The notes below the pieces were generated by a model that made no database searches, was not told where the DNA came from, and saw only the letters and a list, made by a program, of their open reading frames with translations. A DNA stretch of 64,000 nucleotides from the NCBI RefSeq assembly GCF_003385515.1, contig NZ_QNVT01000004.1:186001-250000 (forward strand), written 5' to 3'. Both the position numbers and the translations under genes were made by a program. Positions 16,619-25,612 of the stretch are shown in pieces (the stretch's first letter is position 1; every line of letters starts with the position of its first letter). Origin of the DNA: Chryseobacterium pennae. GTDB taxonomy: Bacteria > Bacteroidota > Bacteroidia > Flavobacteriales > Weeksellaceae.

Positions 16619-17761
16619 TTAACATTTTTCCAACACAATCGCCGCATTACAGCCTCCAAAACCAGAAGCCGTTTTCAGAATATACTTTACTGTTGCTGAC
16701 TGGTTTTCTCTGATAATATTCAACGGCTGGGAAACCCCCATTTCTTCAAAATTCTTAGAAGGAAGTAAAGTGTTTTGAAGAGCACTTTCCATAGAAATGA
16801 TGCTTTCCAATAATCCCGAAGCCCCTAAACAATGGCCATAGAATCCTTTCATGCTGTTAAGCGGGACGTTTTGAAGATTCATTCTGCTGAATGCCATGCT
16901 TTCCATCTCATCGTTGTATACTGTTGCCGTTCCGTGGGCAGAAATAAAATCGATCTGTTCTGCGGAAACATTAGCTTCCATCATAGCATTTCTGATGCTT
17001 CCGTATAAGCCGTCTCCTGTTCTGGAAGGGCCGGAAATATGATTGGCATCATTGATGGCTGAATCTCCCAATACTTTAAATCTGAAATTTTCATTTTCAG
17101 AAGGGTCAACTGTGATATAAACGGCGGCCGCTGCCTCACCAATATTGATCCCATTTCTGTTTTTATCATACGGTTTGCAAGGCTCTGAACCAATAGCCTG
17201 AAATGAATTGAATCCGGAAATTACAAATTCAGAAATTTCATCTCCTGCAATCACAAAGGCATCTCTGTATTTTCCTGCCTGAATCATATTCCTGGCAACA
17301 GCAATAGCCATTACCCCGGAAACACAGGCATTAGATACTACAATAGGCTTGGTTTTAAATCCGAAAAAATCAGCAATTTTCTGGGCTAATTGCGATAAAT
17401 AGACGCCTTCAGGCAGTTCAGTCTGATTTTTTAATAGACTGATATTCCCTTTTGTTGTAGATAGAATGAAAGCTGTCTCTTCAGAAATGTTATGTTTTTC
17501 AACAAGAGGTTTCATGCTTAAAAGCAGCATTTTTTCCAGTCTTGTGAAGTTTTGAGCAGTATTTCCGGTGAAGTTTCTGTCGAACTCTTCATCCAGTTTT
17601 TCAGAATTGATACAGGAAGCATAAAAAGCGTCCTGATTTTCTATAATCTGATGTAAAGCAACTCCTGATTGCCCTGCTAAAAGAGCTTCCCAATTAGAAT
17701 CCACATCGAAGCCAAGGGGAGTTACGCAGTTGTAGTCTGTGATATAAATTTCCTTCTTCAT
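16619..17761 (-). CDS. Beta-ketoacyl-ACP synthase (FabF-like) of the flexirubin cluster
   Basis: 380 residues with an intact triad: Cys146 in VVSNACVSGV, His276 in SAHGTATVYN and His310 in FYGHCLGASG. It is the second active elongating-type ketosynthase in the cluster, distinct from the KS/CLF pair; such an extra KS is usual in aryl polyene clusters, where it may act in initiation or in a parallel chain (inference). Its start overlaps the thioesterase stop by 4 bases. It is the last gene of block 2. Confidence 0.92.
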   Translation of the reverse strand: MKKEIYITDYNCVTPLGFDVDSNWEALLAGQSGVALHQIIENQDAFYASCINSEKLDEEFDRNFTGNTAQNFTRLEKMLLLSMKPLVEKHNISEETAFILSTTKGNISLLKNQTELPEGVYLSQLAQKIADFFGFKTKPIVVSNACVSGVMAIAVARNMIQAGKYRDAFVIAGDEISEFVISGFNSFQAIGSEPCKPYDKNRNGINIGEAAAAVYITVDPSENENFRFKVLGDSAINDANHISGPSRTGDGLYGSIRNAMMEANVSAEQIDFISAHGTATVYNDEMESMAFSRMNLQNVPLNSMKGFYGHCLGASGLLESIISMESALQNTLLPSKNFEEMGVSQPLNIIRENQSATVKYILKTASGFGGCNAAIVLEKC

Positions 17762-18186
17762 GATAATCCCATTTTATCTTTCCAGGTTTGAAAAAACTCT
17801 GGGTTGTACAGACATAAACTTCCATTGCTGTCCAGGAATACCTGAATAGTTTCTCCACTGCATACTAGTTTATTTTCCTGGTTGAAAATTTCATACTTAT
17901 AAATAAGCTTGGCGGAAACAGAATTGATAAAAGTCGTTACAATCCTGAATGTTTCTCCATATTTTAAAGGAAGAAAATGTTCACAGGTGCTCTTTACAAT
18001 AGGCGTTACATAGCCCGCGTTCTGAATGTCAAGATAGGTAAGACCATGCTGACGTCCAAAAGCTTCTCTTCCGTCTTCAAAATACACAATGTAATGCCCA
18101 TGCCAGACAATTCCCAGCGGGTCTGTTTCATTGAATCGTACTCTTACTTCTTCGGTACAGGTTAATATATTTTCGTTAGACTGCAT
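17758..18186 (-). CDS. Acyl-CoA/ACP thioesterase, 4HBT (YbgC-like) hot-dog family
   Basis: 142 residues with the 4HBT signature VRFNETDPLGIVWHGHYIVYFEDGREAF, including the Asp of the DPLGIVWHG motif used as catalytic base in YbgC-type enzymes. It would release or trim acyl intermediates of the aryl polyene or dialkylresorcinol arms. Coupled to the downstream ketosynthase by an ATGA overlap; 51 bases separate it from the ABC permease gene. Confidence 0.9.
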   Translation of the reverse strand: MQSNENILTCTEEVRVRFNETDPLGIVWHGHYIVYFEDGREAFGRQHGLTYLDIQNAGYVTPIVKSTCEHFLPLKYGETFRIVTTFINSVSAKLIYKYEIFNQENKLVCSGETIQVFLDSNGSLCLYNPEFFQTWKDKMGLS

Positions 18187-18237
18187 GTTGTTTTTTAGTT
18201 GTCAGGAAATTCCAGACAATATTAATAATAAAATCGA

Positions 18238-19506
18238 TTAAATATTATGAAGCTTTCTTTCGTAAAAAATAGAAATGGATACGGTGGCAAGATAAAATAA
18301 AAACAGGAATACCAGTTCCTTGGCAATACCTCCGATTCCGCTGTTTCTTAGAATAATATCATAATAAGCATTCAATCCCCAGTTCATAGGTGAAAATTTG
18401 GCTACCGTCTGCATGAATTCAGGCATTAAGAATACCGGAACCCAGATTCCACCGATTGCTGCCAATACTACTACAGATGTTGCTCCAAAAGGTGCAGATT
18501 GTTCCTGTGTATCAGCAATCGTTCCCAATAATACTCCAAACCCAATGGCGGCAAGGCCGGAGAATAGAGTTACCGTAATAAGCTGGAACATTTTTCCGGA
18601 TACATCAAATGCCGGAAGATCCATATAGGGAAAAAGATAAATACCTACAGCTACCATCAATAAAAACTGAATGATACAGATAATAAGATATGTAAATGTC
18701 TTTCCTAAAATATGAACGAAATAAGGGGTAGGGCTTATTCTTGCTCTTACACTTGTACCCTGGCTTTTTTCCTTTACCAGGTTGATGGATAGAGGAACTA
18801 CGATGAAAAAGATTGCAAAAAGAGTCCAGGCAGGAACGTTATGCTGAACAGAATTCGGCATAATATCCATTTCTCCTTTTTTCGGGGTGATTTCCTTGAA
18901 GCTGATGAGGTTCTTATTCTCTTCAAGGTTTTCAGTTGTTCCCAGCTGATCCTGGAATGCTTTATAGATCTTTTTATTTTCGATCTCAAAAACCATTTTG
19001 TTCACTGAGTTCATCACCGAATTTTTGAATCCGGCATTAGTGGCAGGATCAAAATATAAATGAATCTCTTTAGCTTTCGGAGCTTCTATTTTTGTTTTTG
19101 CAGAATCACCTTCTAAACCAAATGAGCTTACAATAGCCTGAACTTTGGAGTCGATATTAGAATTTAAATCCTTCGTAAGATCTTCAGGAATGACAATAGC
19201 CATCTGATAATCTCCTGCAAATACAGCATCCTGAGCCGATTTTTCGTTATAATTAGTCAGTAACTGGAATGTTTTACTGTTTTCCAGCTCCCCTTTTATA
19301 TTTTTGGAAACCTCAGATTTGTCGTTATCAATAAAAATGATCGGGATTTTTGAACCTTCAAGATTTTTAAAGGTAGAATCCTGGATCAGGGTAATCGTTA
19401 CAATCAAAAGTAATGGCATTACAAAAATAATGACGATTCCTCCGATATCTCTTTTTAGCAGAAGAATTTCCTTAATAAAGCTTCTCCACAGTTTATACAA
19501 CAACAT
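18238..19506 (-). CDS. ABC-2 type transporter permease of the flexirubin cluster
   Basis: 422 residues. One N-terminal transmembrane segment is followed by a large extracytoplasmic loop of ~200 residues and then five C-terminal segments (LFAIFFIVVPLSINL, YLIICIIQFLLMVAVG, LAAIGFGVLLGTIAD and others), the usual ABC-2 exporter layout. It overlaps the ATPase gene by 14 bases. Export of pigment precursors or lipids is inferred from the cluster. Confidence 0.9.
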   Translation of the reverse strand: MLLYKLWRSFIKEILLLKRDIGGIVIIFVMPLLLIVTITLIQDSTFKNLEGSKIPIIFIDNDKSEVSKNIKGELENSKTFQLLTNYNEKSAQDAVFAGDYQMAIVIPEDLTKDLNSNIDSKVQAIVSSFGLEGDSAKTKIEAPKAKEIHLYFDPATNAGFKNSVMNSVNKMVFEIENKKIYKAFQDQLGTTENLEENKNLISFKEITPKKGEMDIMPNSVQHNVPAWTLFAIFFIVVPLSINLVKEKSQGTSVRARISPTPYFVHILGKTFTYLIICIIQFLLMVAVGIYLFPYMDLPAFDVSGKMFQLITVTLFSGLAAIGFGVLLGTIADTQEQSAPFGATSVVVLAAIGGIWVPVFLMPEFMQTVAKFSPMNWGLNAYYDIILRNSGIGGIAKELVFLFLFYLATVSISIFYERKLHNI

Positions 19507-20251
19507 CTCTTAATTCTTTTCCGGTTAATGAAATGAAAACATCTTCAAGGTTTTCTGCATGGGCAATCTGAGAAACAAGCTCTTCGGGAGTTCCTACTGC
19601 GTGAATTCTTCCTTTATCAATAATAGCAATCTTGGTACAGAATTCTTCGGCCTCAGAAAGATGGTGGGAAGTATAAATGATGCACGTTCCGCTTTTATTC
19701 AGTTCTAAAAGGAAATCTATGATAACTTTTTTAGATTGTACATCTACTCCTACTGTAGGTTCATCCAAAAACAATACTTTCGGATTGTGAAGGGTTCCGG
19801 CGATGAGGTTGCAGCGACGCTTCATTCCTCCTGAGAATTGTCCTACCTGCTTATTGGCAAATTTTGAAAGCCCCATGATTTCCAGGGAATCATCAATGGC
19901 TCTGGTAAGTTGTTTATGCTTTAATCCGTATAAGCTGCCAAAGAACATCAGGTTTTCTTTTGCGGTAAGGGTAGGATAGAGTGCATATTCCTGTGGAACA
20001 ATTCCCATAATCTGTCTGATCTTGAAATTGTCTTTTTGTGGAGACATTCCATTGATGGTAAATTGTCCTGAAGTAGGTTTTATTAACCCTGAAAGCATAG
20101 AAATCAAAGTAGTTTTCCCTGCTCCGTTGGGCCCAAGAATTCCGTAGATATCATTTTTGTCGATATTCAAGGAGATATCATTGACAGAAAACTCGTCGGA
20201 ATTTTTGTATTTTTTATATAGATTTTTAATCTCAATCATATTTTCTGCCAT
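19493..20251 (-). CDS. ABC transporter ATP-binding protein of the flexirubin cluster
   Basis: 252 residues with Walker A GPNGAGKTT, Q-loop VPQEYALYP, signature FSGGMKRR, Walker B VLFLDEPTVGVD and the switch His in YTSHHLSEAEE. All nucleotide-binding motifs are intact. It powers the ABC-2 permease encoded immediately downstream, with overlapping frames. One base separates its start from the stop of the BtrH-like gene, so the three genes are tightly coupled. Confidence 0.94.
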   Translation of the reverse strand: MAENMIEIKNLYKKYKNSDEFSVNDISLNIDKNDIYGILGPNGAGKTTLISMLSGLIKPTSGQFTINGMSPQKDNFKIRQIMGIVPQEYALYPTLTAKENLMFFGSLYGLKHKQLTRAIDDSLEIMGLSKFANKQVGQFSGGMKRRCNLIAGTLHNPKVLFLDEPTVGVDVQSKKVIIDFLLELNKSGTCIIYTSHHLSEAEEFCTKIAIIDKGRIHAVGTPEELVSQIAHAENLEDVFISLTGKELRDVVV

Positions 20252-20252
20252 A

Positions 20253-21248
20253 TCAGATCGCTTTTCTCAGTTTTTTATAGAAAGCTTCTTCTAAATCTGC
20301 AATATGAAGCATGGTTTTTGATAAAGTGTTGTAGATGTCGCTCTTAGCATTTCTGTTTTTGTACACTCTGGCAATATCTACTGCAAAATCTCTCCAAAGA
20401 TCCCCGATAGAGGTAATTTCTTTTGAAAGTTCTTTTAGTTCATCATTTTTAAGGATAACAGCCGCTTCCTGAAGAAATGCTCCATAAATAAACCTGAAAC
20501 CTCCGCCTCCGGTTCCAATTTCTTCCTGCATTCTGATCAATTGGCCGAGGTAATGGTTGGTTACTTTTGTTCCTTTCTTCTCTGCCCATTTCGGGATACT
20601 TTTAGCAACCCATCTCATAGCTTTTATTCCGATAAGTGGTACCGGAGCCAGCATATTTTTACAGGTATCCTTAATCCCTTTTTTAATAGCTTCTTCCAAA
20701 TGAACATCTTCAGGAATATAAATAGGGTAGTACATATGTCCTTTTGGAGGAAGTGCTCCTTTGGCATATCTTACTTTTTCAAGTTCTGCTTCGGTAAGAG
20801 TTGTGGTATAATCCATCACCGGATCACTGATAAGAAATTTTCCATCTTCTTTACCATATACAACCAGGTTGTGGGCATTGAAGTGGAATTTATATTCTTC
20901 AGGGAAATAGGTAAGGTTGAAAACTCCTACCTGAAGTCCTGTAGGGATATTTTGTGCTAAGTTTCTCTCCAGTGCTTTTTGAGCATCCTGGGGATTCGAG
21001 AATTTTTCTCTTTTGATTTTAATTCCTAATCTTTTTGCTGCTTTACTGAAAATAGCACCCGGCATCGGACGATAGCTGAAGCCCGGAGCAAAATTCACTT
21101 TTAAAAAAGGAAGATAGACAAAAAACAGTCCAGAACCGATTCCGAAGATCATAGGTTCGCTTAGTTTCAGTCCTCTGTTAAGCAGTAGATTAGAAGCAAC
21201 ACCGTTTTCGCAATGCGCAGTCTGATGGTGTTCAAAGTTTAATTTCAT
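20253..21248 (-). CDS. BtrH N-terminal-domain protein (acyltransferase-like) of the flexirubin cluster
   Basis: 331 residues. The N-terminus (FEHHQTAHCENGVASNLL) matches the BtrH-type start with a conserved His/Cys region, followed by HNLVVYGKEDGKFLISDPV, a papain-like fold in which that Cys and His could form a catalytic pair. BtrH moves an acyl group from an ACP to an amine or alcohol acceptor in butirosin synthesis. Here a role in joining the ACP-bound aryl polyene acid to dialkylresorcinol as an ester is an attractive but unproven inference. The C-terminal half is helical. Confidence 0.82.
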   Translation of the reverse strand: MKLNFEHHQTAHCENGVASNLLLNRGLKLSEPMIFGIGSGLFFVYLPFLKVNFAPGFSYRPMPGAIFSKAAKRLGIKIKREKFSNPQDAQKALERNLAQNIPTGLQVGVFNLTYFPEEYKFHFNAHNLVVYGKEDGKFLISDPVMDYTTTLTEAELEKVRYAKGALPPKGHMYYPIYIPEDVHLEEAIKKGIKDTCKNMLAPVPLIGIKAMRWVAKSIPKWAEKKGTKVTNHYLGQLIRMQEEIGTGGGGFRFIYGAFLQEAAVILKNDELKELSKEITSIGDLWRDFAVDIARVYKNRNAKSDIYNTLSKTMLHIADLEEAFYKKLRKAI

Positions 21249-21300
21249 TTGCAGTTTATATCTTTTTCATAGGTGAATAAAATGGTGTGTATGACCTTAT

Positions 21301-21705
21301 TTATTTCCCGTCGAAGTTTTTTAGTTCATTCACTGAAATCCCAAATGCATCGGCATATTTTTTCAGTGCAGTTTCGCTAAGTGTTTTAAATACTTTGGGT
21401 TTGAAGTGTCTTTTTACCCTCCATTGCCACATTCCTACATAAGAGGCCAATACTCCCAGATCCATTTTATTATGTTCCATAAAATAAACGATAGGGCTTA
21501 CGATATTATTGGCAACGTTCTGTTTGGCTTCTTCAATTCTCTCATGTATCAATTCCATGGACTCGTCCAAAGCTGCTTTTTTGGCATCCCAGCCCGTACT
21601 GTTGGCTGTTGTATAATTATCATTTTCATCCGTTACATACAGAACTTCTGTCATGTTAGCGGATTTCAGATTACTTTCGTCTTGAGGCAGGTCTTGTTTT
21701 TTCAT
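21301..21705 (-). CDS. Conserved flexirubin-cluster protein with XRE-like C-terminal helices
   Basis: 134 residues. The C-terminal ~60 residues look like a helix-turn-helix of XRE type (LGVLASYVGMWQWRVKRH, LKKYADAFGISVNELKNF), while the first half is acidic and helical. It is the first gene of block 2, 52 bases upstream of the BtrH-like gene. It could be a local regulator, or the fold could be used for protein contacts; the 'recognition' helix MWQWRVKRHF is basic and aromatic rather than canonical. Function unknown. Confidence 0.75.
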   Translation of the reverse strand: MKKQDLPQDESNLKSANMTEVLYVTDENDNYTTANSTGWDAKKAALDESMELIHERIEEAKQNVANNIVSPIVYFMEHNKMDLGVLASYVGMWQWRVKRHFKPKVFKTLSETALKKYADAFGISVNELKNFDGK

Positions 21706-22125
21706 CTGAATGTTTAATTTTTTAGATTCCAGATGAAATGAGATTCACCTGTTTTGATTCTTTTAATCAGGTGGCTAAAATAGTGAAAATACATAATATG
21801 AAAATTATGCCAAACCTGATCATGATATTGTTATGAAATAGAGGTGATATCAGTGTTTTGGTCAGGGCTTACACTTCAGTACTTATGAATTTATTTTCCC
21901 GTTTATATAAGGCATGAATTAATTTTATCTTCATCCTTCAGGCTCAGATAGTATAAAAAAAACTGTTTTTCTCAGTTTTTAAAACAAGGATGTTTAACTA
22001 TCGGGATGTAATGAAATCTTAAGAAATACTGTTAATACTTATAATGGAAGCTGTAACAAGTACTCCATATTATAAGACTAATGGATTTGAAATTTGGATA
22101 AAAAAATAACGATTAAATACTAACT
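21706..22125. other. 420-base divergent intergenic region
   Basis: Separates the minus-strand XRE-like gene from the plus-strand M16 gene and should hold both promoters. A short inverted repeat CACCTG...CAGGTG lies at 21747-21773. No exact TAnnTTTG element was found on either strand close to the starts (GAAATTTG at 22089 is one mismatch away). No ORF. Confidence 0.5.
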
Positions 22126-25038
22126 ATGAAAAAAATTTTTATTTCTGTTTCGCTTTTCTGCATGCTTAGTGCTATGGCTCAGAAATTCGATACTCAGAAA
22201 TTAACTGATGCTCAGGGTTATACTTATGAAACAGTAAAGAATGACCAGGCAGGAGTAAGAGTCTACACTCTGAAAAACGGATTGAAGGTTTATCTGGCAA
22301 AAAATGAAGATGCTCCAAGAATCCAGACTTATATTCCGGTAAGAACGGGATCTAATAATGACCCAAGTGATAATACGGGACTTGCTCACTACCTAGAGCA
22401 TATGGTCTTCAAAGGAACTTCGCATCTTGGAACCCAGGATTGGGCAAAAGAAAAAGCCTTATTACAGCAGATTTCCGATCTTTATGAACAGCATAAAGCA
22501 GAGAAGGATCCGGCAAAGAAAAAAGAGCTCTATAAAAAGATAGATGAGGTATCTCAGGAAGCTTCAAAATTTGCCATTGCGAATGAATATGATAAAGCTA
22601 TTTCTTCATTAGGTGCCACAGGAACCAATGCACATACCTGGCTGGATGAAACTGTTTACAAAAACAATATTCCATCCAATGAGCTGGAAAAATGGTTAAA
22701 GGTTGAAAAGGAACGTTTTTCAGAACTGGTACTTCGTCTTTTCCATACAGAATTGGAAGCCGTGTACGAGGAGTACAACAGAGCTCAGGATAATGACGGA
22801 CGTTTGGTAAACTATGCTTTGATGGAAGCCCTTTTTCCAAAGCATCCCAACGGACAGCAAACCACTATCGGTACTTCTGAACACCTGAAAAGCCCTTCAA
22901 TGATTGCTATACACAAGTATTTTGATACCTACTATGTGCCTAATAATATGGCGGTAGTATTGGTTGGAGATATAGATTTCGATAAAACTATAAAGTTAGT
23001 TGACCAATATTTCGGATCTTTCAAATACAAGGATATTCCGATGAAAAAGATGGTGACGGAAGCTCCAATGAATCAGGTTGTTTCCAGAACAGTAAAAAGC
23101 CCCTCTACTCCAAGAATGACAATGGCATGGAGAACGGATTCTTATGGAACGCAGGAGGCTAGACTTGCAGATGTAGTCGCTGAAATTCTAAGCAACAGAG
23201 GAGATGCAGGGTTGATCGACCTTAATATCAATCAAAAGCAAAAAACTTTAGGGGCAGGTGCTTATGAATCTCCATTCAAAATGTATGGAATGTTTGCATT
23301 ATCTGTTACACCTAAGGACGGGCAAAGTTTTGATGAAGCTAAAAAATTGTTATTGGACCAGCTTGATCTGGTTAAAAAAGGACAATTCCCGGATTGGCTT
23401 CTTAAAGCTATTGTAAATGATAAGAAAGTTCAGCGTATGAAAGGTTTTGAAACAGCTGACGGCCTGGCTACTGAGCTTTACGACTCTTATATTAAGGGGA
23501 GAACCTGGGAGCAGGAGCTGGATGAGATCAATCAGTACGAAAAGATTACTAAGGCTGATGTTGTAAAGTTTGCCAATGATTTCTTTAAGGATAACTATGT
23601 GGTTGTTTACAAAGAAAAGGGTGTGAATGATAAGCTTGTTCGTGTAGAAAATCCGGGAATTACACCTATTAAACTGAACAGGGAAGCTCAATCGCCTTTC
23701 CTTAAAGATATTTTAAATACTAAAGTTACTGAAATTAAGCCTGAATTCATCGATTATAAAACTGCAATTCAGACTTCAAATATAAAAGACAAAACGGTAA
23801 ATTTTGTAAAGAATAAATACAATGAAATTGCTCAGATAAGTTATGTTTTCCCTTTCGGAACAGATAATGATAAAGAACTTTCGCTGGCAGGTACTGTTTT
23901 CGAATACCTTGGAACGGATAAATATACTCCGGAGCAACTGAAGGAAGAGTTCTATAAGCTGGGGGTTTCTTATAGATTCATAACATCGAATGACCAAACG
24001 ACTATTACTTTATCCGGGCTTGAAAGCAATATGAAGAAAGGCGTAGAATTAATGAATCATTGGTTATCAAATGTAAAGGCAGATAAAGCTGTTTACAGCC
24101 AGACGGTAAAAACAATTCTTGAGGCGAGAGAAGCAGGTAAGAAAGATAAGGTGAGAATTATGGGAGCACTTTCCAACTATGCAAAATATGGAAAGGAGTC
24201 CAGAATGATAGATGTTATCTCCAAAGCACGCCTTGAGAGCATTGATGCTACAGAATTAATGAAAAAGGTAAAAACGCTAAACCAATATCCTTACCAGATA
24301 CTGCTTTACGGAAAAGATCAGGCAGGTATGGAAAATGCTGTAAAACCTTATATCACCAATACAAGTTTGCAGCCTGCAAAAGCTAAGGAATATGCAGAAC
24401 CTGCTACAACAGGAAAAGTATACTTCACAAACTATGATATGGTACAGATGGAAATGGCTAAAGTAGCAAAAGCAAGCCCTGTAAACCTAAACAATTTCGG
24501 AAAAGCAAATGTGTTCAATGAATACTTCGGAAGAGGCTTATCTTCTATTGTTTTCCAGGAGATCAGAGAAAGTAAATCTTTAGCTTATTCTGCTTATGTT
24601 TCTTATGCTAACGCTTCAGAAAAAGGGCATGCTAACTATATTACCAACTATATTGGAACACAGTCCAATAAACTTCCTTTAGCTGTAAATGCAATGAGTG
24701 AGCTAATGGCTGAATTACCGCAGATTCCAACACAGTTTGAAAATGCAAAAGGGTCAGCATTGAAACAGATTGCATCCAACAGAATCAACAGAACGAATAT
24801 TTTCTTTAGTCAGTTGACACTTAAAAAGCTAGGTGTTGATTATGATATCAGAAAAGATACATACGCTGAAATTCAGGGGCTGACATTGCCTCAGCTTACA
24901 GGATTCTACAACACTGAGGTGAAACCTGTACAATACAATACGGCGATCATTGGTAAAAAAGAAAACCTGAATATGGAATCCATCAACAAGATGGGAGAGT
25001 TCCAGGAATTGTCTCTTGAAGAGATTTTCGGATACTAA
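22126..25038 (+). CDS. Secreted or periplasmic M16 family zinc metallopeptidase
   Basis: 970 residues. The signal peptide ends near SAMAQ. It has the M16 inverted zinc motif HYLEH at residues 88-92 with the distal EAVYEEYNR glutamates around 212-216, and two repeated M16 halves (active N-terminal, inactive C-terminal) as in insulinase/pitrilysin-type proteins. It probably cleaves peptides in the periplasm. Transcribed opposite to the pigment cluster with its own terminator, so it is not part of the pigment operon; its location may be incidental. Confidence 0.93.
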   Translation: MKKIFISVSLFCMLSAMAQKFDTQKLTDAQGYTYETVKNDQAGVRVYTLKNGLKVYLAKNEDAPRIQTYIPVRTGSNNDPSDNTGLAHYLEHMVFKGTSHLGTQDWAKEKALLQQISDLYEQHKAEKDPAKKKELYKKIDEVSQEASKFAIANEYDKAISSLGATGTNAHTWLDETVYKNNIPSNELEKWLKVEKERFSELVLRLFHTELEAVYEEYNRAQDNDGRLVNYALMEALFPKHPNGQQTTIGTSEHLKSPSMIAIHKYFDTYYVPNNMAVVLVGDIDFDKTIKLVDQYFGSFKYKDIPMKKMVTEAPMNQVVSRTVKSPSTPRMTMAWRTDSYGTQEARLADVVAEILSNRGDAGLIDLNINQKQKTLGAGAYESPFKMYGMFALSVTPKDGQSFDEAKKLLLDQLDLVKKGQFPDWLLKAIVNDKKVQRMKGFETADGLATELYDSYIKGRTWEQELDEINQYEKITKADVVKFANDFFKDNYVVVYKEKGVNDKLVRVENPGITPIKLNREAQSPFLKDILNTKVTEIKPEFIDYKTAIQTSNIKDKTVNFVKNKYNEIAQISYVFPFGTDNDKELSLAGTVFEYLGTDKYTPEQLKEEFYKLGVSYRFITSNDQTTITLSGLESNMKKGVELMNHWLSNVKADKAVYSQTVKTILEAREAGKKDKVRIMGALSNYAKYGKESRMIDVISKARLESIDATELMKKVKTLNQYPYQILLYGKDQAGMENAVKPYITNTSLQPAKAKEYAEPATTGKVYFTNYDMVQMEMAKVAKASPVNLNNFGKANVFNEYFGRGLSSIVFQEIRESKSLAYSAYVSYANASEKGHANYITNYIGTQSNKLPLAVNAMSELMAELPQIPTQFENAKGSALKQIASNRINRTNIFFSQLTLKKLGVDYDIRKDTYAEIQGLTLPQLTGFYNTEVKPVQYNTAIIGKKENLNMESINKMGEFQELSLEEIFGY

Positions 25039-25061
25039 TATTTTAGTTTTAATAATAGGTG

Positions 25062-25089
25062 AAGTGGAGCAGAAATGCTCCACTTTTTT
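25062..25089 (+). terminator. Terminator of the M16 peptidase gene
   Basis: A perfect 10-bp stem (25062-25071 with 25076-25085) has a GAAA tetraloop and is followed by a T tract, 23 bases after the stop. Confidence 0.93.
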
Positions 25090-25139
25090 GTTTGAATATG
25101 GTATTTGTCTGATAGTGAATGTTCCACAGAATTGTAGAA

Positions 25140-25155
25140 TGTTTCACGTGAAATA
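25140..25155. other. parS-like partition site (15 of 16 consensus bases)
   Basis: The sequence TGTTTCACGTGAAATA differs from the widely conserved ParB-binding consensus TGTTTCACGTGAAACA at one base. It lies in a non-coding gap of 574 bases after the M16 terminator. The palindromic core TTTCACGTGAAA is perfect. No parAB genes are in the window. Confidence 0.55.
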
Positions 25156-25280
25156 TAATGCTGTTTAAGCATAAATGTTACGAATAATTCCACAAATAGG
25201 TGCAATCATTTATAAGGTGTTGGGTTATTGTTTTTAACCCAATAGTTTGCAAAAGGATTATCCATTGTCGATATTTTCGA

Positions 25281-25485
25281 TCGCAAAGGCGTTTCACTTA
25301 GCAAGGGAAGAAAGAAATATCTTTGATCAGTTTGTTGGGTTTTAATTCAATAGAGGAGGGCTAAAAGCTTTCCTAAATAAAAAATAAAATTACTTTGGCT
25401 TTAACCAAAACCTATTTATTGGGGACACAATACCCTCTCTCTCAAAAATAGTCAGGAATCTTAGCTGGGTGAAACGCCCTTGCGA
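25281..25485. repeat. MITE-like element with terminal inverted repeats sharing the 11.4-kb repeat core
   Basis: The left end TCGCAAAGGCGTTTCACTTAGC (25281-25302) pairs with the right end (25464-25485) at about 19 of 22 positions. The core GGCGTTTCAC is shared with the repeat at 11386. The 160-base interior has no ORF. A TTTGCGACCGTAGCGTT segment at 25513-25529 resembles the outer arm of the first element. Possibly a non-autonomous mobile or REP-like element. Confidence 0.65.
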
Positions 25486-25559
25486 ACTTAAAAAAATAGA
25501 AATAAGCACTTTCTTTGCGACCGTAGCGTTAAAACATAAAGAAAAAATATCAATCATTG

Positions 25560-25593
25560 TAAAACAAAAAGCTGCACGAAACGTACAGCTTTT
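25560..25593 (-). terminator. Terminator of pigment block 1
   Basis: On the minus strand a 12-bp stem with one G-T pair (25593-25582 with 25578-25567) is followed by TTTTTGTTTT, 20 bases after the stop of the dehydratase gene. It ends the MMPL-darA-darB-dehydratase transcript before the repeat region. Confidence 0.85.
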
Positions 25594-25612
25594 AAAGTCT
25601 TTTTCTTTCTTT

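Noticed and set aside
22126..25038. M16 peptidase as a member of the flexirubin pathway
   Set aside because: Opposite strand, own terminator and a generic peptidase family; position alone is not enough to assign a pigment role.
25131..25199. Possible DnaA boxes (TGTTCCACA, AATTCCACA) near the parS-like site
   Set aside because: Each has two mismatches to TTATCCACA and there is no cluster of boxes or AT-rich unwinding element, so no origin is claimed.
25220..25242. Hairpin TTGGGTTA...TAACCCAA as a terminator
   Set aside because: Perfect 8-bp stem but no T tract on either strand and no gene end nearby; likely chance or part of the repeat region.
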